This document shows, piece after piece, positions 47,530 through 64,000 of a stretch of 64,000 bases of DNA. The stretch covers positions 9,902,172 to 9,966,171 of the forward strand of contig JABBOT010000080.1 in assembly GCA_016165875.1 (NCBI GenBank), written 5' to 3'. Both the position numbers and the translations under genes were made by a program. This stretch comes from Acanthopleura granulata (Eukaryota; Mollusca; Polyplacophora; Chitonida; Chitonidae). The stretch's first letter is position 1, and every line of letters starts with the position of its first letter. The notes below the pieces were generated by a model that was given only the letters and a program-made list of their open reading frames with translations, was not told where the DNA came from and did not search any database.

Positions 47530-47665
47530 GGATAACAACTTCTGGTTTATTATATCGCAACGTTTCGAGGAGCATTCTAACATCGTTGTCAAACGACATT
47601 TCGCTTGACAACGATGTTAGAATGTACATCATAACAATGAGGTATAACAAATCAGAAGTTGTTAT
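47530..47665. repeat. Inverted-repeat element with perfect 20-bp inner arms
   Basis: CATTCTAACATCGTTGTCAA (47573-47592) and its exact complement (47605-47624) flank a 12-nt loop. Outer arms ATAACAACTTCTG (near 47532) and CAGAAGTTGTTAT (near 47652) are also complementary. The minus strand carries CCTCGAAACGTTGCGATATA, reminiscent of sequences found beside Penelope-like retroelements (weak inference). It lies upstream of gene C and has no counterpart in A or B. Confidence 0.75.
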
Positions 47666-48273
47666 TGGGATAACAACCAAGAAGTATGATGTTGTTCCAT
47701 TTTGGCAGGCATTGACGTCACTTTATTGTTGTGTCGCGTTATGAGACGGGTCTCAGTTGTCATGTGACAGTGGACAGAAGCGTTATTTTCATACAAGGTT
47801 GCCTTGACAATGAAAAAAAGATTCTGGCCACTGTTGTCATTTTTTATCAGCCAACTTAATGCACTGCGCATGTCTTAGAGCTTATGCCGAAAGGCTCTAT
47901 TAGGACTTTTACGTCATAAGTCTTTTGTTGTGCAACGTCACTGTTGTGTATTACTGTTTCATTTATGACGTGAATGGTCTACTCACTGTGGTGTCGCGCT
48001 GATTAGAATCTTCAGCGTCACTAAAATGACCTCACATGTCCAACTTAGGACTTCTGCCGGTATCCCATCAATGAGCACTACACAAAGTTCATTTGCTGGC
48101 AACACATATATGAAACGTATCAACAACGATGAGATTTGCTTGGTGTGGCCTGCAGTAATTGACGTTTCTCAACTGTCAAACAAGAACACGCATTTAACCA
48201 AGCATAATCAATAATGTTGCAAGTAGGTCAATTGGACGTCCCACACAATGATAACAATTGTTCAATCTTTCTG

Positions 48274-48289
48274 TGACGTCATGACGTCA
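48274..48289. promoter_or_regulatory. Two abutting CRE palindromes
   Basis: TGACGTCATGACGTCA is two exact CRE sites back to back, about 455 bp before the start of gene C. Binding by CREB/ATF-type factors is inferred from sequence only. Confidence 0.55.
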
Positions 48290-48609
48290 CAATTGCTTTC
48301 CCCGGGAATGGAAAGAAAAGTAACGTTGTCATTAGAAGGGCTATCTATTTTGCCAAATTGTGACGTTGAATGTGCGGATCAAAATGTCATCAAATCGAAG
48401 TTTTCCGATTGGTGCCGATTTCTTCCGAGTTGTTACGTTACGTAGCGACGTTATGCAGAGGCAAATCACAGACAACAAAAGACAACATTGCGTGCATGAT
48501 ATTTTGTTAACTTTGCAGACGGTGATTATTATTTCCCTTAAATATCTTTATTCCAATTATTCGGAAAATATTTCATTTTAAACACGCTAAAGTGAAGAAG
48601 TAAAATCTC

Positions 48610-48744
48610 TGTATTTTTGGGGGTACTGTATTCTGAGCGAACGAATCCTTGACTTTGACACTGAGGTTTTTTTCGACGTCACAATCAGGAGTTCTACTTT
48701 GGACTGCCATGGAAGTAAGATGTAAATGACGCGATAATGACATA
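48610..48744 (+). promoter_or_regulatory. Conserved proximal promoter/leader of gene C
   Basis: Closely matches the block before gene A (GAGCGAACGAATCCTTGACT, CGACGTCACAAT, GGAGTTCTACTTTGGACTGC). The TATTTAT of A and B is a run of T here. The six-codon upstream ORF (48709-48729, GCCATGG context) is kept, ending 15 nt before the main ATG. Confidence 0.58.
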
Positions 48745-49746
48745 ATGGGTTGTCATTCGTCAAAAGTTTCTGCAACGGCGGAAGAAATCGCCGCCAAAAG
48801 ACGCGAGATACAATCTGCCTCAAGATGGTGGAAACATTTAAAACGTGTGAGAAGCCGCAAAACGGCGCCAATGCCAGGGGCGGAGGAATGTCCACAAGAA
48901 ACACAGACTGTGGATGCCGCCATGTTTTGCGTCCACACAACTGACTCCGTGGAACTGCAAATACTGTCCTCCACGGAATGCGTGGTCGAGGAGGTAACTA
49001 CACAGGATACTCATGTCGTTGTCAGACCCGAAGAACTTCTCAGTAAGTCCGAACACCTCAAACCACGACAAGTGAGCAACCAGCCCGGGAGGTCTACAAG
49101 CAAAGACGACCTGGTTGTGGAGGATATCGATGACTTTAGTCGGGTGCGGTTTTGGGAATCACCCCCTGGCTCGGAGACGGATCTGAGAAACCCTCCTGAA
49201 GACAAACCTGGGAGAGCCATTCATTCTGAGCCAATCCCAGAGGATATATCCCAAGCTGCCCACCAAAGCCCCTACAAAAATCAGTTCGCTAAGGGTATCA
49301 TGACAGAAGAAAATTTGGACTTGACAGATATGGAGGATAATGACAGCTTATCCCACCACCCTTCCACCTTATCCAACAGGGATACCTCCTGCGAGATAGG
49401 AGATGACCCTAGGGTCCCGCTTCCTGTTGCTCACAAAACATTTTTAAGCGACCTGTCTGTCCCATCCGTGAAGGGGTCTCTCCCAGACGTATTCAAACTT
49501 CGCCGGAAAAAAACCGGAAAATCTTCACAGTCATCTCGCGATATCAGGCGGAAAAATGGGGTAAGACGGTTCTTTCACAAACGAAGCCAAGCCAATGGAG
49601 CTGTTGGGCCTCGGCGGGCCCCAGTACTGACAGACGGTCACAGTGTGGAACTTCCGGGTGTACCACAGGAGAGCCCCAAAAGTCCAGAGAGCTGTCTGGA
49701 CACTTGGATGAACCGCCGGCTAAGGGAAGAGAGGGAGAAGAAATAA
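48745..49746 (+). CDS. Unrecognised acylated protein, tandem copy C
   Basis: Single-exon ORF of 333 residues, paralogous to the ORF at 36822 along its whole length. Residues 1-157 differ from copy A at only about eight positions, while the remainder is roughly 60 percent identical by eye and resembles copy B more (HSEPIPEDISQA, TEENLDL, CEIGDDP). It keeps MGCHSSK with Gly2/Cys3/Ser6/Lys7, RWWKHLKRVRSRK, SVPSVKGSLPDVFKLR and SCLDTWMNRRLREE. Likely a membrane-tethered, disordered adaptor or signalling protein, but its function is unknown. Being open despite divergence from A, it is probably expressed. Confidence 0.8.
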   Translation: MGCHSSKVSATAEEIAAKRREIQSASRWWKHLKRVRSRKTAPMPGAEECPQETQTVDAAMFCVHTTDSVELQILSSTECVVEEVTTQDTHVVVRPEELLSKSEHLKPRQVSNQPGRSTSKDDLVVEDIDDFSRVRFWESPPGSETDLRNPPEDKPGRAIHSEPIPEDISQAAHQSPYKNQFAKGIMTEENLDLTDMEDNDSLSHHPSTLSNRDTSCEIGDDPRVPLPVAHKTFLSDLSVPSVKGSLPDVFKLRRKKTGKSSQSSRDIRRKNGVRRFFHKRSQANGAVGPRRAPVLTDGHSVELPGVPQESPKSPESCLDTWMNRRLREEREKK

Positions 49747-50821
49747 GTTGTGAGAGATTCTGGTAATAAGAATTGTGAAGTATTTGGTGTTTTCACTTGT
49801 GCCCAAAAGTGGGGAAATTTGTGATTCCTGTACAGATGAAGGAATGACATTCTGCCAGGGAAGTTATTCATTTTATGTAACCGATGGATTTCTCCAAGGA
49901 TTGGAGAAGTAGGACAATGTAGGAAGGTTTTTACCGAGGAAACTTGATGAAGTTATTACAAAAAAATAATAATTGATGTAAAAACGTCATCCGACAATGT
50001 GAACTAGTCTTTAGCAGTGCCATTTCCAAAGCGACGGATAAGTGTGGCATGTTATCGTGTAAACGAGGACAGAACACGTGTTGCATTATGTGGTGAACAG
50101 TTCAGAAAAATACAGTAAGGAGAGCAATGTGAATGGGTTGAGTGGTAGAAATATACACACGATGTGTGCTATGGTTTGTATATCCATGTTCCATTTTAGG
50201 GTGTCATTAGTGCATTTGTTAAAGACACATTTCTTGTTTTAGAATTACGTTTATGTTAGGTTTTTCCATTGTAGCTCCATATTACATGCACATTATAATT
50301 AGGAATAATTAGGTAAATTTAATCTGAAGACAATTTTCACTCACTTATGTACTTTCTATCTAGCCAGTAATTTAAATATGTTTTTCGATGATGGCAGGTA
50401 CTAGTTTGACATAAAGGTAAAGGGAGGTGTGTGAAAAGAGGGTTACTTGTGTAGGGTAACTTCCGTGTGGCCCTGTAAACTGTTTACCAGTTGAATACAT
50501 ACACATAATGCCGTTTCAAGCGTTACAGTATATATGTAATGCACCGAATCATTTTAGTTCCCCCCAATACCGGCTTTAGTAAGTCATAACAACAACAATT
50601 TTAACAGCTGCTCTGTTTTTACATCACTTGCAGTAAGTTCGCGGTAGTGCACAATTGTAAAATACCATTCAGATCATGGAAAGTTTTGATAAAGACACCG
50701 AGTGGTTTTTTGACCTGTGTTGTGTGTAGTGCATGTGACGATATTCTTCAAAATCGTATTATCGCCTTTCTGGTCTCTGTATAATGATAACAGGGTTGCG
50801 TAAAATTCAGTCACATTTTTC

Positions 50822-51240
50822 TGGTCAGTTGTGATATTTTGCGTCCTGTGGGAAGATAACAGTATAATGTACGCAATGACAGGGTGTTCTGCCAAGAAAG
50901 TCGTGATATTTTCGACATGGGTTCCTTTTAATAGGTTGTGATATGTGGTGTGGTGATATTTTCGTTATGGTGGTCTTGTATAAGGTGGCGCTTGATATTT
51001 TCATCATTGTGTTATGGTTAAAGGTCGTCATATTTTCAGTATGGCGTCTTCTAGTTTTCAGTATGGTGGCCTTCTAATAAGTCGTGATATTTTGGGTATG
51101 GTGGCTTTCTACATGTTATAACTCCAGATACATTCGCTATGGTGAACTTTTAGGTTGTGATATTTTGGTACTATGGTACTCGAATAGGCTGTTCTGCTGT
51201 CGGTATGGTAATTTTCTAATAGGTTGTGCATGATTTTTCG
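50822..51240 (+). repeat. About 34-bp degenerate tandem array, unit C
   Basis: Diverged units such as AGTCGTGATATTTTCGACAT and TATGGTGGCCTTCTAATAAG, in the same place as the arrays of units A and B. Confidence 0.8.
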
Positions 51241-51435
51241 TGTGCGCTGGAAAAATACAGTGTTTTGACTGATGTAGTCCTCACTGTTCGTATCCTGGTT
51301 CATGTTGGCCAGTTATAACCCGTGTCTAGGGTTGTTATGTATTAATGTAATAGCATTTTTGATTTCACGATATATGTTCGGATGCAAACAACAACGGACT
51401 CCTTTACAAAGTGAGGTTCTGTGTCTGACAGGGTG

Positions 51436-51660
51436 TGTGGTTCAGTGAGTTGTAGGCCTATCTGGATGGCACAGTCAGTGGTTCCGAGGGTAAAGTAAGT
51501 AATTTAGTGAGTGGGCACAGTATAGTACAGTAAGTGGTACATTGCGTGGTACTGTGAGTGGTTCGGTGAGTTAGTCAATGAGTAGTACCATAAGTCGTAC
51601 AGTGATTGACATTGTGGGAGTCAACGTGAGCGGTGCAATCAGTGGTATACAGTGGGTGTT
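51436..51660 (+). repeat. GTGAGTGG-type short repeats, unit C
   Basis: Loose repeats of GTGAGTGGTACAGTG type (TGGTACTGTGAGTGGTTCGG and similar), the equivalent of the long array at 45392 in unit B but shorter and more decayed. Confidence 0.65.
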
Positions 51661-52442
51661 AAAATATAGTGATTTTCGGATGAGCTTTGGAATCCTTTGG
51701 AGTATTATGTAATAAGTCCTGTCCTGTCCTGTCAAAGCAGTGATACGTATCACGGAGATCCTGCTATCTTGAGGTTAAACGGTAGAGAACAGTAAAGATA
51801 TACACTGCAGTGCTGAATGTCAGTGCCGTCAGAATGACTGAACATGTTGATCTCAGTGGGTGATTGGCAAGTGGGACGAGAACCGGTCACAGGTCAATCT
51901 GTAACATCGTCAGTCCACGTAAAGGGGGCCTATGACTCCGTTTGGCTTATTGTTGCTGTTCAAAGCGTTTTGATTTTAAGCCGGTATTCGGGGAGACAAT
52001 AACGTAAAGCAATAGTAATATACCCATAAACCAATGATGCTTAACTTTAGTAATACACTGTATTTTCTTTTTCATTACCATATTTGTATGTTCTTTGCAC
52101 TCCATTTGTTTGTGAATTTCTAGTTTATATAATTTAAATACTTAATATACTTGCAAATCAGCCTGTATCAGTCAAGTCAGCTTACAATAACCGGTTCAGC
52201 TTGTTGTCTGCTTGTATGTAATAGTGTGCACTTCATAAGCAACATTTAACCAGTGATTTGTCTGGTTATTATTCTGTAAACATTGGCCCATTTTTGTACA
52301 TAAACATCAAGCGCTTAATATAATTTTTTGACAGGCCGTAAAACTGTTTGTTGCTGATTTTTTCTTGTGATGGTTAAAGTAAGCCCATGTAGTCGCCCAA
52401 AGTGACCAACAAGATATCTGGTATCGGAATACACTGACACCG

Positions 52443-52580
52443 ACAGCCTCCTCTTCAGTCGTACTGCCAGGAACCTGCGGATTCATGGTTGTGGGCTTCC
52501 CCCGGGATCTGCCCTAATTTCCTCCCATTATAATGCTGGCCACCGTTGTATAAATGAAGTAGTCTTTAGTACAAGGTAGC
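52443..52580 (+). mobile_element. SINE copy, sense
   Basis: GGAACCTGCGGATTCATGGT, GGCTTCCCCCGGGATCTGCC and CCATTATAATGCTGGCCACC follow SINE sense order; the 3' tail is degraded. Confidence 0.72.
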
Positions 52581-52614
52581 AGTGAAGTTAAATGAAAATA
52601 AAGTAGGAATACAC

Positions 52615-52800
52615 TTATTTATATGATTTAAGAAGTCTCACCTTATATTACGGCGGTCAGATTATTGTGTGGAGGAAACGGGAGTAAACCGTTGCCCTCT
52701 GCAGTGCAGCTGATAAACCTCCTGGCTTAAGGTCACAGCTAAAGCTGGATTTTAACACGTGTCAAGGCCTGACAGTCACGGCGAGCGAGCGCTTTAATCG
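52615..52800 (-). mobile_element. SINE copy, diverged
   Basis: TTATTTATATG tail, ATTACGGCGGTCAGATTATT, GTGGAGGAAACGGGAGTAAA and a weak head region; antisense. Confidence 0.5.
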
Positions 52801-52809
52801 TCTGATTGA

Positions 52810-52976
52810 ATTACTTATTTATTTATTTATTTAATTATTTAATTCGTGTTTTACGCCGTACTCAAGACTAATTCACTTACATGATGGCGACCAGCATTAG
52901 GGTGGGAGGAAACCCACAGATTGCTAGCGGACCTTTCTATACACGTGTTAACGGGTAGGAAGCCAGCATGAGTGTC
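52810..52976 (-). mobile_element. SINE copy
   Basis: Long TTATTTATTTAT tail, GTTTTACGCCGTACTCAAGA, GGTGGGAGGAAACCCACAGA (the GC-rich centre is deleted) and AGGAAGCCAGCATGAGTG. Confidence 0.75.
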
Positions 52977-53326
52977 ATCTATAGGCCCTTTTGGCACAAG
53001 CTCTGGGACATGCACATTGCCTTACGTTGTATGACAAAAAATGTCAACAATAGCCAGTGTTACTTTTTCTAATTGGTCTATCATATGCCGAGTACCCATA
53101 TCTTTTGCAGTTGTTGTATTATGGGCGCCGGTTGTGGCTATCATCGTTCCATTGTGGTATTGGTCCATCGCCCGATCATGGAAGGAAGAGATGACGCGTA
53201 CCTCGAAGTGATGACATCATAATGGGAAGTTTCGTTCCATCAATCGTCCACCCTTTCGTACTATCGTTTCATCGCTTAACTCGTTCCGTCGTCGGACGAT
53301 GGCGCGTTATGTACGATGATGACCTT

Positions 53327-53562
53327 TATATTTATTTATTTTTTTGATTGGTGTTTTACTATACAACGGCGGCCAGCGTTATAGTGGGAGAAAACCGGGA
53401 GAAAACCACGACCATCCACAGATCGCTGGCGGACCTTCCCACGTTCGGATGATGAGGAAGCCAGCATGAACTGGACTTGAACTCACAACGACTGCATTGG
53501 TGGGAGGCTTCTGGGTCATTACGCTGCGCTAGCGCGCTAACCAACTGAGCCACGGAGGCCCT
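53327..53562 (-). mobile_element. Near full-length SINE with tRNA-like head
   Basis: From the TATTTATTTATT tail to AACCAACTGAGCCACGGAGG. On the minus strand the head reads TGGCTCAGTTGGTTAGCGCG (A-box like) and GTGAGTTCAAGTCCAG (B-box like). The ACTCAAGAATATTTC segment is deleted. Confidence 0.85.
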
Positions 53563-54533
53563 CGGGTGTTTAATTAACAAAACTATCAAGGCTAATATGA
53601 TTGTAAGCCTAATCAGAAATGTCAAAAACTCGCAAGTTTCAAGATTCCAGGCTTAGAATAATACATTATAGGAGGCAATTTGGCTGTATATGTTAACTAG
53701 ATGCATCCAAGTACTAAATTGTATATAAACGGAGTCATTACCAAACCTCAGAAGACGTTTATACTGCTAGGAAAAAAGTATTTTTTTGTTCACGTTTTCT
53801 TAATATATCAATTGTTTGTACATTTACTGAATTATATAGATTAATTATGCCTATATACCGGTTTGGGGAAACTCGTTTAAATTTTAATTCTAGTATAAAC
53901 AGCTGCAAAAATGGCAATATTTGAGTTTCTCTTTGTCCTGTTAAAATGGGCTTAATTTGGAAAACAAGCCCTCACTCGCAGCAGCCGCGAAATCCCACAT
54001 TTAATGGCGTCAAAAGTAGGCTATAATGACCTGCTGACCGACATACCTCGAGTGGCAAATACAGATTCTTTTCGCAGCCAAACAGATCAAAAACAGACTC
54101 TATTGGAATTCAGTTCGGAATGACACCGTGGTCCATAAAATCCTCTACTTTTTATCTGACAACGCTGACAAGTTGACCTACATTTTATACGAACGCTAGA
54201 ATGTATGACCTATGCAAACCCCAAAGGTGTGTTTTATGCATCTATTATACACAAGTACTTGACCTTATTCACTATTCTTTAGTAAATTAGCTGTAATATC
54301 CCCTGATTTGGAAACATCAGCCATGTTTATATAAATTTATTGTTCAAAATATAACTTGTTTGGACTCACGGCTGTAATTTTCATGACAATGGCGGTTGTA
54401 TATGTCAGAGATATTTTTCAGAGCCTGCATATCTCCGAGAACGCGCACGCGGACCTGTGCACAGAAAAAAGGTCTGACAGCCCCTTTTTAGTCCAGCTTC
54501 ACAAACCGAAGAAATAACCGACGAGAACACAAG

Positions 54534-63099
<8,566 letters not shown>

Positions 63100-63779
63100 G
63101 TGTGTATATGAATATGCAGGTCCTGTAGTCCAACACAGCTATTCAACCGTCGTTCATATCTCGCTCTCGCGAGATTTGAAAATATTGGACTGAGGTGTTT
63201 ACAAATGGCGGCTGACTGTAAGTAGTATGAAAGGGAAAGTGAACGAGTTCCCAGCACAAATATGCAATGACGCATTATGACATTGTCTACTCTGTTTTTC
63301 TAACGTCCTCTCTAATAAGCATTATCATAATGGTAAAATCTAAACATTCAGCAGTTTTCAGCAGTGCCTTTAGTACCCAGCTGATGACAGCATGGAAAGG
63401 AGAAATGGAAAAATGAGGGATACCAGTGTGATAATTGGTTTCTGGTTTCATGTATCCAAATTATGACTGCTTGAGTCTTAATGCTCTAAAGGGTTTTTAT
63501 TCTGTCTGGTCAAATGGTTGCTTTGAGTAATGGTCTTAGTTTCAAGCCTTGAACAAAATTTCTTTTTTTTATATTGTTTTTCTGAAGTGTCGGTATGGAA
63601 AACGTTTTTCTTCAACTTTTTATGTGGTGTTACAGTTTTGTGTTGTGTTACGGTGTGGGTATAGAATACCTATAAAAAACTTTTGTTTTGTTTTTATGTT
63701 GTCACGATGTTACAACCTTTTTCACCTTTTTGTCTTTATGAAGTTGGTGTGGAAAACCTAAAACACTTTTTCACCTTTT

Positions 63780-64000
63780 TATACGCTGGCTGTCGAAGAA
63801 AGCGAACGCGTTATGTTATGACGTTGTCCTTCTGTCTGTCCATCTGTCCGACCGCCTTGTCCGGGCCATAACTTTTTCACGACAACTTTGTAGAAGCTTA
63901 GACTTTGCATAAATGTTCCTTAGGCAAGGAGGGTGTGCCATGACCTTGAGCCCAGGTCATTAGCTCAAGGTCAAGCTCACTTTAGACTAAAATTTTGGTC
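63780..64000 (+). repeat. Dispersed repeat of molluscan type, cut by window edge
   Basis: CTGTCTGTCCATCTGTCCGA, CCGGGCCATAACTTTTTCAC, GACAACTTTGTAGAAGCTTA and ATGACCTTGAGCCCAGGTCA resemble sequence seen many times in mollusc genomes (recollection, not checked). No ends or coding capacity seen. The stretch 63100-63779 is intron with nothing recognisable; the last enzyme exon was not found in it. Confidence 0.5.

Larger units (their letters stand above)
46937..52370 (+). repeat. Segmental duplication unit C
   Basis: Starts immediately after the end block of unit B with the ASB exon remnant, then ASB 3' sequence, gene C, the two repeat arrays and the end block (CATTGGCCCATTTTTGTACA, CATCAAGCGCTTAATA). 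Order and content match unit A from 34637. Confidence 0.85.
49747..54533. other. Gene-free stretch between copy C and the PLP enzyme
   Basis: To about 52370 it is the unit C downstream field: likely 3' UTR, the 34-bp-type array (50822-51240) and GTGAGTGG-type repeats (51436-51660). From 52370 to 53562 there is a cluster of four SINE copies. From 53562 to 54533 I see only AT-rich sequence that should contain the enzyme's promoter and 5' UTR. Confidence 0.7.

Noticed and set aside
63100..63300. Last exon of the PLP enzyme directly after exon 9 by read-through
   Set aside because: The frame beyond 63099 runs through GTGTGTAT with no SVG-E motif; a donor at 63100 fits the family, and the final exon lies outside the window.

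Overview
The window looks like nuclear DNA of a lophotrochozoan animal, most likely a mollusc (a brachiopod is possible). Genes have many short exons and GT-AG introns, the DNA is AT-rich, and tRNA-derived SINEs of a type known from molluscan genomes are frequent, together with short inverted-repeat elements and minisatellites. The species call is inference; no database was available.

Region 1 (1-28751, minus strand): the 5' two thirds of rotatin (RTTN), a centriole/cilium protein. I traced 30 coding exons whose splice phases all agree, giving 4272 nt or 1424 codons; the 3' end runs off the left edge. The introns hold SINEs, two MITE families, a fold-back element and two minisatellites.

Region 2 (28752-35056): a 3.2 kb divergent intergenic region, then on the plus strand a four-exon gene for an ankyrin-repeat protein with a C-terminal SOCS box (ASB type, a Cullin-5 E3 substrate adaptor). 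A 178-bp direct tandem duplication sits 240 bp before its start.

Region 3 (about 34637-52370): three tandem copies of a unit of about 5-6 kb. The ancestral unit ran from the last exon of the ASB gene through a single-exon gene to a downstream field of degenerate short repeats. The single-exon gene encodes an unrecognised, probably N-myristoylated and palmitoylated, mostly disordered protein of about 330 residues starting MGCHSSK. Copies A (36822) and C (48745) are intact; copy B (42834) is broken by a 1-nt insertion and a deletion of about 270 bp. A decayed ASB exon fragment remains at the head of unit C. The first 157 codons are nearly identical among copies while the rest has diverged, which suggests gene conversion.

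Region 4 (52370-64000): a SINE-rich stretch and, on the plus strand, nine coding exons of a PLP-dependent Cys/Met-metabolism enzyme (cystathionine gamma-lyase / methionine gamma-lyase type), nearly complete, with its last exon beyond the right edge. Three of its introns carry minisatellites touching or close to splice sites; one appears to have grown from the exon 6 donor itself.

The genes show no common pathway. The most novel material is the acylated-protein family and its duplicated, homogenised locus.
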